A model generated the notes under the pieces. It was not told the DNA's origin. It did not search any database and worked only from the letters and a program-made list of their open reading frames with translations. Below are positions 47,333 to 55,313 of a stretch of 64,000 bases of DNA, in pieces; the first letter of the stretch is position 1; every line of letters begins with the position of its first letter. The position numbers were made by a program, and so were the translations under genes. Source of the DNA: Labrenzia sp. 011 (GTDB taxonomy: Bacteria > Pseudomonadota > Alphaproteobacteria > Rhizobiales > Stappiaceae); assembly GCF_003075075.1 (NCBI RefSeq), contig NZ_QCYM01000003.1:62001-126000 (forward strand), written 5' to 3'.

Positions 47333-47869
47333 ATGCCTTTCACTTTGGACAGCGGCCTGAGACAGGGCCTTCTGGCAATCGCGGCATTATCAATTGCATT
47401 CGCGGGAACTCCCGCCACTGCGCAGTCACCCAAGGAGAAACCGCAGGTCGTGGAGGTTCTCGTGCCGCCGCCGGACAGCGATCTCTACTGCAAGAATATC
47501 GCCGAGGCGGCGTCGGATGCGCGCATCAAGTGGCAGACATGGAAGATGATCAGCCTCGAAGCCCGCCTGCGTGACCGGATTTCCGAGCTGCAGCGCAAGG
47601 AACAGGAATTCGAGAAATGGGTGGAGCGCCGCGAAGACCTGCTGAATGAGGTCGAAGACCAGGTTGTCTCGATCATCGCCCGGATGCGTCCCGAAGCGGC
47701 CGCTGCCCAGCTGTCGACAACGGATGAAGAGGCTGCCGTCGGGGTTCTCATGAAGCTCAAGGCGCGTGTTGCCAGCAGCATTCTCGACGAAATGGATCCC
47801 GCAAGAGCGGCGCAACTTACCCAGTCCATGATGGGTATCGCCAACCCGGACATACAGCGGAGTTTTTGA
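47333..47869 (+). CDS. motE: Flagellar motor protein MotE (periplasmic MotC chaperone)
   Basis: A 178-residue exported protein. A signal peptide (LLAIAALSIAFAGTPATAQ) is followed by a coiled coil (LEARLRDRISELQRKEQEFEKW) and a C-terminal MgtE-N-like domain (ARMRPEAAAAQLSTTDEEAAV...VASSILDEMDPARAAQL). In Sinorhizobium MotE is a periplasmic chaperone that stabilises MotC, and the gene sits between flgI and flgH as here. ATG 47333 gives a proper signal peptide. Its stop shares bases with the flgH start (TGATG). Confidence 0.88.
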   Translation: MPFTLDSGLRQGLLAIAALSIAFAGTPATAQSPKEKPQVVEVLVPPPDSDLYCKNIAEAASDARIKWQTWKMISLEARLRDRISELQRKEQEFEKWVERREDLLNEVEDQVVSIIARMRPEAAAAQLSTTDEEAAVGVLMKLKARVASSILDEMDPARAAQLTQSMMGIANPDIQRSF

Positions 47870-48573
47870 TGCGAGCCCTTTTTTATCCCTTCGGAGCGAT
47901 GATGCTGGCCGGTTGTGCCGGGCAACTGCAGGACCTTGGCAAAGCGCCGGAAATGTCGCCGGTCGGCTACGGTCTGGCTACCCAGTCGCCTGCGGTCTAT
48001 CCGCTCAACACATTCGCACCTGGTGGCGTCAAGGACTACAATTCGCTCTGGATGAGCGGCCGTGACAATTTCTTCGCCGATCCGAGAGCGAAGAAGATCG
48101 GTGACGTTCTCACGGTCACCATCCATATCAACGACAAGGCCAATCTCGACAACAGCTCGGACCGGCGCCGCAACTCCGATATCGGTATCGGCGGGGCATT
48201 CGGAACAAGTTTCGACGGCACCGATACGGATGGTTCGGCCGATCTCGACCTGGATTCCGGTTCGGGTTCGTCCGGCTCCGGCTCCATCGACCGTTCCGAG
48301 GAAATCGAGCTCTCCGTCGCCGCTGTCGTCACGGACCGCCTGCCGAACGGCAACCTGGTCATCTCCGGATCCCAGGAGGTGCGCGTGAACTATGAAATGC
48401 GCATCCTGCAGATCGCCGGCATCGTCCGGCCGCGGGACATCCAGAGCAACAACACCATTCCCTACGACAAAATCGCGGAAGCCCGAGTTTCCTATGGCGG
48501 GCGCGGCCGGATCACAGAAGTGCAGCAGCCCGGTTGGGGGCAGCAGCTTTACGACATCGTGACGCCGTTCTGA
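47869..48573 (+). CDS. flgH: Flagellar L-ring lipoprotein FlgH
   Basis: A 234-residue outer-membrane lipoprotein forming the L ring. The lipobox is LAGC with Cys16. Conserved segments are SLWMSGRDNFFADPRAKKIGDVLTVTI (in part), an Asp/Ser/Gly-rich insert with runs such as SGSGSSGSGS (residues about 125-150), and the C-terminal LVISGSQEVRVNYEMRILQIAG and VRPRDIQSNNT. The LolC/LolD exporter encoded at 4925-6956 would release it. Start overlaps the motE stop by one base. Confidence 0.95.
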   Translation: MRALFYPFGAMMLAGCAGQLQDLGKAPEMSPVGYGLATQSPAVYPLNTFAPGGVKDYNSLWMSGRDNFFADPRAKKIGDVLTVTIHINDKANLDNSSDRRRNSDIGIGGAFGTSFDGTDTDGSADLDLDSGSGSSGSGSIDRSEEIELSVAAVVTDRLPNGNLVISGSQEVRVNYEMRILQIAGIVRPRDIQSNNTIPYDKIAEARVSYGGRGRITEVQQPGWGQQLYDIVTPF

Positions 48574-48604
48574 TCCGCAAATCGGCAACAACGGGAAAAC
48601 CCAT

Positions 48605-49105
48605 ATGCCCAACTTGATTGAAGCTCCGATCGACGGTGCCGGAAGCCAGACCAGAAAGTCCAGCTTTCTGGGCGCGCTGCTCCTGCTCACGCTGGTTGGC
48701 GGCGGCTCCGGCGCCGTTTTCGCGAAATATATCGTGGATTATACCGAGCAGGAGGTGCAGGGCAGGATGCGCGAGCAGCAGTCCTACTCCGAGACATTGC
48801 CTTTTTCCATCTCCACCCGGGTTCAGAAACTCGATCCGCTTGTAACCAATCTGGCATCTCCGAAGGACTCCTGGATAAGGGTTCAGGCTTCCGTCCTGCT
48901 CGAAGAGGAGACGGAGGGAGAGGTGGGGCTTTTGCGGAAAAAGGTCGAAGACGATTTCCTCGGCTACCTGCGGACCCTGACGCTTGCCCATCTGGAAGGC
49001 GCGGCAGGGCTCCAGCATCTGAAAGAGGATCTCACGGAAAGAGCCAAGACGCGCTCCAAGGGATTGATCCATGAAGTCATTCTGGAGTCGGTGGTAATTC
49101 AATGA
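48605..49105 (+). CDS. fliL: Flagellar basal body-associated protein FliL
   Basis: A 166-residue single-pass inner-membrane protein that associates with the stator and supports torque or swarming. One helix at about residues 18-40 (FLGALLLLTLVGGGSGAVFA) precedes a periplasmic domain with VLLEEE and the C-terminal DLTERAKTRSKGLIHEVILESVVIQ region, typical of FliL ends. It overlaps fliP by 4 nt (ATGA), so they are translationally coupled. Confidence 0.9.
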   Translation: MPNLIEAPIDGAGSQTRKSSFLGALLLLTLVGGGSGAVFAKYIVDYTEQEVQGRMREQQSYSETLPFSISTRVQKLDPLVTNLASPKDSWIRVQASVLLEEETEGEVGLLRKKVEDDFLGYLRTLTLAHLEGAAGLQHLKEDLTERAKTRSKGLIHEVILESVVIQ

Positions 49106-49845
49106 TCCGGATCTTGATTTCCGTAGCCGCGCTGTTCCTGGTGACAGGATCGGCGGTTGCCCAGGTGCCTGACCTTTCGTCGTTGCTGCCGGCAGGCGAG
49201 GGCAGTGCCAGCGGCCGGATCATTCAGGCGATTGCGCTGCTGACGGTGCTCTCGCTTGCTCCGGGCATCCTGATCATGGTCACCAGCTTCACGCGGTTTG
49301 TGATCGCCTTTTCCTTCCTGCGCTCGGGTATCGGTCTTCAGACGACCCCCGGCAACCTCATCCTGATTTCTCTCGCCCTGTTCATGACGTTCTATGTCAT
49401 GGCGCCGACTTTCGACAAAGCCTGGGAAGAGGGCATTCAGCCCCTGATGAACAATGAGATTTCGGAAGATGTCGCCTATGTGCGTGTCACGACGCCTTTC
49501 CGGGAATTCATGCTGGAGCAGGTGCGGGAAGAGGATCTTGTTCTGTTCGACGACCTTGCCGCGGGCAGGGTGACCGAGAACGAGGCCGAAACGGTTGAAG
49601 ATGTCGAGTTGCGGGTTCTCATTCCGGCCTTCATGATTTCGGAGCTCCGGCGTGGGTTCGAGATCGGGTTTCTGATCGCGCTGCCTTTCCTCGTGATCGA
49701 TATGATCGTGGCAACGATCACCATGTCCATGGGCATGATGATGCTGCCTCCCACGGTTATCTCGCTTCCGTTCAAGGCGCTGTTTTTCGTGCTGATCGAC
49801 GGCTGGAACCTTCTGGTCGGAAGTCTGGTGCGTTCCTTCTTCTGA
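49102..49845 (+). CDS. fliP: Flagellar type III export gate protein FliP
   Basis: A 247-residue core of the export gate in the MS ring (FliP5-FliQ4-FliR1). A cleavable signal peptide (LISVAALFLVTGSAVAQ) is followed by four membrane helices. Family signatures include RFVIAFSFLRSGIGLQTTPGN, ALFMTFYVMAPTF and the DMIVATITMSMGMMMLPP segment. It closes the first flagellar block and is followed by a terminator. fliQ lies 14 kb downstream. Confidence 0.97.
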   Translation: MIRILISVAALFLVTGSAVAQVPDLSSLLPAGEGSASGRIIQAIALLTVLSLAPGILIMVTSFTRFVIAFSFLRSGIGLQTTPGNLILISLALFMTFYVMAPTFDKAWEEGIQPLMNNEISEDVAYVRVTTPFREFMLEQVREEDLVLFDDLAAGRVTENEAETVEDVELRVLIPAFMISELRRGFEIGFLIALPFLVIDMIVATITMSMGMMMLPPTVISLPFKALFFVLIDGWNLLVGSLVRSFF

Positions 49846-49876
49846 CGAGAACGGTTTTTCCGTGAAGAGTGAGACT

Positions 49877-49906
49877 GAAACGGGGCCTGCGGGCCCCGTT
49901 TCAATT
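49877..49906 (+). terminator. Terminator after fliP
   Basis: Perfect 11-bp stem GAAACGGGGCC / GGCCCCGTTTC with a 4-nt loop, then AATTT, 32 nt after the fliP stop. Confidence 0.7.
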
Positions 49907-50142
49907 TGCTCACAAGCTCTCAGTATTGTCCTTCCAGGCATATGCTGCATTGCTGCGCACAGATCTGGAACCCGGCGCATTTGGGGGGGAGTGCAAGCGG
50001 GCACCGAATCCAAACAGGCGATTGCAATCATTCAATTCATGCGGCGCCTGCGGCGCGGAATATGTCCGCAGTCCGGATCGGCGCCCGAGTTGCGTCTCAT
50101 TGGTCCGGAATGATGAAATTGGGTTTGTCAGCAAACAGAAAC
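49907..50142 (+). other. Terminator-flanked stretch between fliP and flagellin, possible small RNA
   Basis: 236 nt with no convincing gene, bounded upstream by the fliP terminator and downstream by a second intrinsic terminator with seven T residues. A separate short transcript is a simple explanation. No clear promoter was identified. Confidence 0.3.
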
Positions 50143-50165
50143 GGAGCCTGCAGGCTCCTTTTTTT
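50143..50165 (+). terminator. Second terminator in the fliP-flagellin gap
   Basis: Self-complementary GGAGCCTG / CAGGCTCC (at least GGAGC / GCTCC with a CTGCAG loop) followed by TTTTTTT. No protein gene ends just upstream, so it may belong to a non-coding transcript. Confidence 0.7.
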
Positions 50166-50307
50166 ATCGTTGGCGATATTCTGTTGTACGATGAAATCGC
50201 TTTCAAAAGGCGGTGTTTTCGGCCGAGCCCGAGATAAAATGAGAAGTAGTTAGAATTGACCGGAACGACGTAAGCTTCGCGCAAGGTTGCGTCGCTAGGG
50301 TTCAAAT

Positions 50308-50383
50308 CACAGCAGGTTGGACCGCACAGACTTGAAGGTCCAAAAGCATGACGCTGCTCCTGCTGTGCCGGTACCAGTCCGGC
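50308..50383 (+). promoter_or_regulatory. Folded 5' leader of the flagellin mRNA
   Basis: CACAGCAGG (50308-50316) pairs perfectly with CCTGCTGTG (50359-50367); inside it TTGGACC (50317-50323) pairs with GGTCCAA (50337-50343). Next to it GCCGG / CCGGC (50367-50383) can form a small hairpin. The set ends 50 nt before the flagellin ATG. FlbT and FlaF, encoded at 62471-63296, act on flagellin mRNA leaders in Caulobacter, so this is a plausible target. Confidence 0.5.
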
Positions 50384-50433
50384 ATGTCCCCAACCAATTC
50401 CAGTATCTACTGAAACATTGAAAGGGACATATC

Positions 50434-51354
50434 ATGTCTAGCTTGATGACCAACGCTTCCGCAATGACCGCTCTGCAGACTCTGCGGAGCACCAGCGCCA
50501 ACCTGGCAGAGACGCAGAACCGCATCTCCACCGGTTACCGTGTTGCCGGCGCGGAAGACAACGCAGCTTACTGGTCGATCGCAACCACCATGCGTTCGGA
50601 CAACATGGCCCTGGGCGCCGTTGAAGACTCTCTCGGTCTCGGTGCTGCTACGGTTGACGTCATGTACACGGCAATGGACAGCACTGTCGATGTCATGAAC
50701 GAAATCAAGGCCAAGGCTGTTGCTGCCCGTACTCCGGGTGTTGACCGCAGCAAGATCCAGTCCGACATCACGGAGCTGCAGAACCAGCTTCAGTCCACTG
50801 CTGAATCTGCTGTCTTCAACGGTGAAAACTGGCTGAACTGGGATACCGCAAGTGGTGTGACTTCCAAGGACATCGTCAGCTCCTTCACCCGTTCGGGTGG
50901 CGCGATCGAGATCCAGGTCACGACCGTTGACATCACCTCGACCCAGCTGTTCGATGAAGGCGGCACGGGCACCGGCATCCTGGACTTTGACCGTGGCTTC
51001 GCCGCTCTGACCAACGTCACCGGTGATGGCATCTTTGACTTCGATCTGTCCGGAGTGACCGATGCCGATACCGCAAGTATCGATGCCCTTGTTGACGGTA
51101 TTGATGCGGCTCTGGGTCAGATCACTGACGCCGCCACGCTGCTCGGCTCCATCAAGAGCCGTGTGGACCTGCAGACCGACTTCGTGTCCAACCTGCGTGA
51201 TGCCATCGATCGTGGTATCGGCCAGCTTGTCGACGCCGACATGAACGCGGAATCGACTCGCCTCCAGGCTCTGCAGACTCAGGAGCAGCTCGGTATCCAG
51301 GCTCTCACGATTGCAAACCAGGGCAGCCAGAACATCCTGTCCCTGTTCCGTTAA
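50434..51354 (+). CDS. Flagellin
   Basis: A 306-residue filament protein, exported and polymerised at the filament tip. The N-terminal D0/D1 part (SAMTALQTLRSTSANLAETQ, then ISTGYRVAGAEDNAAYWSIA) and the C-terminal helix (ADMNAESTRLQALQTQEQLG, then NQGSQNILSLFR) are conserved; the central variable domain is short. Only one flagellin gene is present in the window, while many rhizobia have several. AAAGGGAC precedes the ATG. A long folded leader lies upstream and a strong terminator downstream, so it is a single-gene transcript. Confidence 0.96.
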   Translation: MSSLMTNASAMTALQTLRSTSANLAETQNRISTGYRVAGAEDNAAYWSIATTMRSDNMALGAVEDSLGLGAATVDVMYTAMDSTVDVMNEIKAKAVAARTPGVDRSKIQSDITELQNQLQSTAESAVFNGENWLNWDTASGVTSKDIVSSFTRSGGAIEIQVTTVDITSTQLFDEGGTGTGILDFDRGFAALTNVTGDGIFDFDLSGVTDADTASIDALVDGIDAALGQITDAATLLGSIKSRVDLQTDFVSNLRDAIDRGIGQLVDADMNAESTRLQALQTQEQLGIQALTIANQGSQNILSLFR

Positions 51355-51379
51355 TCCATTCGGATCTGATGGAAAAGAG

Positions 51380-51410
51380 GACCGCGCCCTTCGGGGCGCG
51401 GTCTTTTTTT
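51380..51410 (+). terminator. Flagellin terminator
   Basis: Perfect 10-bp stem GACCGCGCCC / GGGCGCGGTC with a stable TTCG tetraloop and seven T residues, 25 nt after the flagellin stop. Confidence 0.93.
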
Positions 51411-51496
51411 GTGCGCCGTCGCTCATGACAGGCTCGCACAAGCTCCACTTCCGATAGTGGGGCGAACAGATACGAACGTGCATCAAGGGGTTATGC

Positions 51497-53143
51497 ATGC
51501 CGGGCCGCGAACAAGCCGAAAAACTTTGGGCAAATCTGATGGAACTGGGGCTGCGCAGACTTGTCGCGCTCGCCCTAATCGGGCTCGCCACAATCGCCAC
51601 TGTTGGAGCCGGGGCTTACTACCTGAGCCGGCCAGAACAGACTGTCCTCTATACCGGTCTCGAAGGAGAAGATGTCAACCAGATCGGTTCGGCGCTCAGG
51701 GACGCCGGCATACCGTTCGACATCACGTCGGACGGTGGATCGGTCATGGTTTCCCATGCGCAGACCGCCAAGGCGCGCATGTTGCTCGCCGAAAAGGGCC
51801 TGCCGCGAGGAGCCAATTCCGGATACGAGCTTTTCGACGAGCTGGGCTCGCTCGGGCTGACCTCCTTCATGCAGGAAGTCACCAGGGTGCGCGCGCTTGA
51901 GGGGGAACTCGCCCGGACCATCCAGCTCATGAAGGGTATCCGCGCGGCGCGCGTCCATATCGTTCTGCCGGAAAAAGGGTCTTTCCGCCGGGATCATCAG
52001 CCGCCTTCCGCCTCCGTCGTCATTCGCTCGGATGTCCCTGACGATATCCGCACGGCCGATGCAATCCGCCATCTGGTTGCCGCTGGTGTGCCGGGCATGG
52101 AGGCCAGCAAGGTTACCGTCCTCGACACCACCGGGGGGATCCTTGCCGCCGGCAAGGATCCGACCAAGGCTTCCGCCGGGCAACTGGCCAGTCTTGAAAC
52201 GGCGGTCAGTGGCAGGATTCAGGAAAATATCCGCAAGACGCTGACGCCGTATCTCGGCCTGGACAATTTTCAGGTCAGCGTGGCCGCCGAGCTGAACACC
52301 GACCGCAAGATGATCGCGGAGACCATCTTCGATCCGGACTCACGCATCGAACGGTCCATCAGAACCATCCGGGAAAACGAGAACGCCCAGAATTCCAGCG
52401 TCAGTTCGCCAACCACGGTCGAGCAAAACCTGCCGGAAGAGGATGTCTCGTCTGAAAATGGTGAAAGATCGACCGAGGAAAACGAACGCCGGGAAGAAAC
52501 CGTCAACTACGAGATTTCCTCCAAGCGGATCGAAACCTCCCAGGACGGCTATCGGGTTGACAGGCTTTCCATCGCCGTCCTTGTCGATCGGGCACGTCTC
52601 GTCCAGTCGTTGGGCGGTGAGCCGACCCAGGCGCAGATCGCGGAACAATTGCTGGAAATCGAGGCTCTGGTTGCTTCGTCTGCCGGTGTCGAGGAGTCTC
52701 GCGGAGACAATGTGAAGGTGGCGATCGTCGATTTTGTCGACGGCGGACGCGCCCTGGATCCGATACCGCCGATCAGCATCTCCGAATATCTGCTCCGCCA
52801 GTCCGGAAATATCATCAACGCGCTGGCAATCCTGACCGTGTCGATGCTCGTGATCTGGTTCGGATTGCGTCCGGCAGTCTCCGCTCTCGTCCCTCAGATC
52901 GCAGGGCCGAAGGTTGAAATGGCCGAGCTGGGCATGGGCCAGGAGGGAATCGAAGGGCATGTCGAGGATGCCGAGGGCGACCAGGCGTTCCTGGTCCCGC
53001 CGGATCATTCCGACCTGATCCAGGACCTGAACAGCAAACGCAATCAGTCTGCGCTCAGGAAACTGGAGTCCCTGCTGGAGTTCAATGAGGAACAGTCCGC
53101 CGCGATCCTGCGCCAGTGGCTCTATGAATCGGAGCGTATCTAA
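51497..53143 (+). CDS. fliF: Flagellar MS-ring protein FliF
   Basis: A 548-residue inner-membrane protein forming the MS ring, the base of the flagellum. Helix 1 is at residues about 22-42 (LVALALIGLATIATVGAGAYYL), the RBM domains follow (LYTGLEGEDVNQI, GANSGYELFDELGSLGLTSF, ARVHIVLPEKGSF), and helix 2 is near residue 440 (IINALAILTVSMLVIWFGL). The C-terminal FliG-binding end is present (RKLESLLEFNEEQSAAILRQWL). AAGGGG lies 6 nt before the ATG. It opens the second flagellar block. Confidence 0.96.
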   Translation: MPGREQAEKLWANLMELGLRRLVALALIGLATIATVGAGAYYLSRPEQTVLYTGLEGEDVNQIGSALRDAGIPFDITSDGGSVMVSHAQTAKARMLLAEKGLPRGANSGYELFDELGSLGLTSFMQEVTRVRALEGELARTIQLMKGIRAARVHIVLPEKGSFRRDHQPPSASVVIRSDVPDDIRTADAIRHLVAAGVPGMEASKVTVLDTTGGILAAGKDPTKASAGQLASLETAVSGRIQENIRKTLTPYLGLDNFQVSVAAELNTDRKMIAETIFDPDSRIERSIRTIRENENAQNSSVSSPTTVEQNLPEEDVSSENGERSTEENERREETVNYEISSKRIETSQDGYRVDRLSIAVLVDRARLVQSLGGEPTQAQIAEQLLEIEALVASSAGVEESRGDNVKVAIVDFVDGGRALDPIPPISISEYLLRQSGNIINALAILTVSMLVIWFGLRPAVSALVPQIAGPKVEMAELGMGQEGIEGHVEDAEGDQAFLVPPDHSDLIQDLNSKRNQSALRKLESLLEFNEEQSAAILRQWLYESERI

Positions 53144-53781
53144 TGACGATGCCCGCAGCTTCCCACATCCCGGTCATTTCGTTGCCGAAATTCAAGTCCT
53201 ATGGCGCGTATGACCCGGCACTGGTCGATGTCCTCGAGCCCGAGGAAGACCAGATTCCGCAACCGACTGAGGAAGAGCTCCGGCAAGCCGAATTCGAACG
53301 CGGTCTTGCGGAAGGAGACGGACGCACACGGGCGCATTACGAGGCGATCCTGGAAAGGGAGCGAGAAGCCCACGCCAAGGCGCTCGAAGACGAAATGACC
53401 CGTTTCAACATGCGCGAGTCGGCGAATGTCAGCGCAGCGATCGAGAAGTTTCTCGACGTGATGGAACAGCGGCTTTCCTATTCCCTGGCGAAATTGCTCC
53501 AACCGTTTCTGAGTGAACGGATCACCGAGCAGCTGGTCTCGGCCTTCGCCACGAACCTGCGTCAGTTGACCGAGGAAAGTGAGGGCAAACTGATCCGCCT
53601 TCGCGGGCCGGAAGGTCTGACCTCCATGGTCATGGAGCAACTTCAGGACCTTCGGGAGCGTATCGAGGTCCAGCATGCGGACCAGATCGAGCTTGTCGCT
53701 CTGTTCGACGAGACAACAATTGAAACCCGTCTGGAGCAATGGCTCGGGCAACTCGAGCATTTGCGGAAGGAGGCTGACTGA
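53143..53781 (+). CDS. fliH: FliH-like flagellar export protein
   Basis: A 212-residue cytoplasmic protein. Features: a disordered acidic N-terminus (LEPEEDQIPQPTEEEL), a long charged helical region (residues about 45-90; GRTRAHYEAILEREREAHAK) likely to be coiled coil, and an alpha/beta C-terminal domain (LSYSLAKLLQPFLSERITEQL to VALFDETTIETRLEQWL). This fits FliH, the regulator/peripheral stalk of the FliI export ATPase, and its place after fliF. Sequence similarity in this family is low, so the name rests on architecture and position. It overlaps fliF (TAATG) and motB (TGATG) by one base each. Confidence 0.65.
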   Translation: MTMPAASHIPVISLPKFKSYGAYDPALVDVLEPEEDQIPQPTEEELRQAEFERGLAEGDGRTRAHYEAILEREREAHAKALEDEMTRFNMRESANVSAAIEKFLDVMEQRLSYSLAKLLQPFLSERITEQLVSAFATNLRQLTEESEGKLIRLRGPEGLTSMVMEQLQDLRERIEVQHADQIELVALFDETTIETRLEQWLGQLEHLRKEAD

Positions 53782-55313
53782 TGATCGATGGCGTCCCGAG
53801 TGAAATTGTTATCGTCCGGCGGAAAAACAATTGGGACGAAGAGTCCCACTCGCACGGTGTCTGGAAGATTGCCTATGCGGATTTCATGACCGCGCTGATG
53901 GCATTCTTTCTTGTCATGTGGCTGATCAATGTCACGGACGAAAGCGTGCGCAAGGGAGTTGCCCAGTATTTCAATCCGGTCAAACTCGCTTCGACCGCAC
54001 CGAACCGCAAGGGTTTGAATGATCCGAACATCGATGGAGAGACCAGTAGTGACGGAGTGAAGCTGTTCAACGGCAAGCTCGGCGGCTCGGACGAACCTGT
54101 CGATCAGGACCCGAATTTCGGCGAAGGTCTGAAAACGGGCCACGAGGCGGTTGAAGTTGAAGAAACGCCAGCTCAGGGCGACAGCAGCATCAGCGGACAG
54201 TTTACGCAGATACATGCCGAATCCATCCTGTTTTCCGACCCTTATGCGGTTCTGGATACTTTGTCCGAAAAAATTCGTGTCCTGGAAACGCAGGATGCCA
54301 ACCCGCTCGGCATCGGTTCCGGCATGCAGAAACATGAGGGCGTCCAGGGTGGACAGGCCTATCGCGATCCGTTCGACCCGCTTTACTGGCAATTCCGTCC
54401 CGGACGGGGTGTCGACGGCGCCGCGCCGCTGTTGCGTGAGCAGGCTCTACGGGAAGAAGGAATGCAGGAAAAGGGAACTGGAACGGGGCCGAGCGAGGTC
54501 AAGGTTGAAGGTCGTCATGCATGGGGTGTGACGAAGAACGAAAACCTGTCCGGAGAGACGGATGGCGGAGCTGGAGCGGCAGAGATGGATGGAAACGCGG
54601 CCTGGAACGGCGATCTGCAGCATGCTTCGGGAAGCGGTCCGGAAGTCTTTGCCGAATTGGGCGAAGGTCCTCATACGGACCCCTTCAAGAAAATGGATCC
54701 GCTTGTCGCTCACGTGACGGGACTGTCGCTTCAGAACGGATCGCAGGCAATGGGCCAGGTCAGCACCGGAACGCAGACACTGGATACCGGCACTGAAGTG
54801 GTTGAACTGGAGGCTTCGGGCGAAGTTGTCGAAGGGCTGTCGAACGCGGAAATCATTGTCGCCCGTCTGTCCGAAGTCCTGGAAACGACGAAAGGCACCG
54901 TCCTGGAGGAAACCGCCCGCCAGATCACCGTCAAACGTGAAGGCGAGGGGGCCTTGATCAGCCTGACGGACGATCAGAACTTCGGCATGTTCGCAATCGG
55001 CTCTGCCGAACCGCGTCCGGAACTGGTGAAGCTTCTGGAACGTATCGGCAAAGTCGTTGCCGGGATGCCAGGTCAGATCGTCATCAAGGGCCACACGGAT
55101 GCAAGACCCTTCCGCAGCAAGACCTATGACAACTGGCGGCTGTCCTCGGCTCGGGCCCATATGGCGCTCTATATGCTGACGCGCGGTGGCGTGGCCAAGG
55201 ACCGGTTCGACCGTGTGGAAGGTTATGCCGACCGCCATCTGAAAAACCCGAATGATCCCTTTGCGGCGTCAAACCGCCGGATTGAGATCTATCTTCTGGA
55301 AGGGGCGGAATGA
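53781..55313 (+). CDS. motB: Flagellar motor stator protein MotB
   Basis: A 510-residue stator subunit anchoring MotA to peptidoglycan. The plug/helix region WKIAYADFMTALMAFFLVMWL holds the proton-binding Asp34. The C-terminal OmpA-like domain starts at about residue 400 (GQIVIKGHTDARPF...NWRLSSARAHMALYML...ASNRRIEIYLL). Between them is a low-complexity periplasmic linker of about 330 residues, long for MotB. motA is not in the window. motC overlaps by 4 nt (ATGA). Confidence 0.95.
   Translation: MIDGVPSEIVIVRRKNNWDEESHSHGVWKIAYADFMTALMAFFLVMWLINVTDESVRKGVAQYFNPVKLASTAPNRKGLNDPNIDGETSSDGVKLFNGKLGGSDEPVDQDPNFGEGLKTGHEAVEVEETPAQGDSSISGQFTQIHAESILFSDPYAVLDTLSEKIRVLETQDANPLGIGSGMQKHEGVQGGQAYRDPFDPLYWQFRPGRGVDGAAPLLREQALREEGMQEKGTGTGPSEVKVEGRHAWGVTKNENLSGETDGGAGAAEMDGNAAWNGDLQHASGSGPEVFAELGEGPHTDPFKKMDPLVAHVTGLSLQNGSQAMGQVSTGTQTLDTGTEVVELEASGEVVEGLSNAEIIVARLSEVLETTKGTVLEETARQITVKREGEGALISLTDDQNFGMFAIGSAEPRPELVKLLERIGKVVAGMPGQIVIKGHTDARPFRSKTYDNWRLSSARAHMALYMLTRGGVAKDRFDRVEGYADRHLKNPNDPFAASNRRIEIYLLEGAE

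Noticed and set aside
50298..50316. tRNA T-arm-like GGGTTCAAATC
   Set aside because: The flanking bases do not pair to a 5-bp T-stem, and no acceptor, D or anticodon arms are present.
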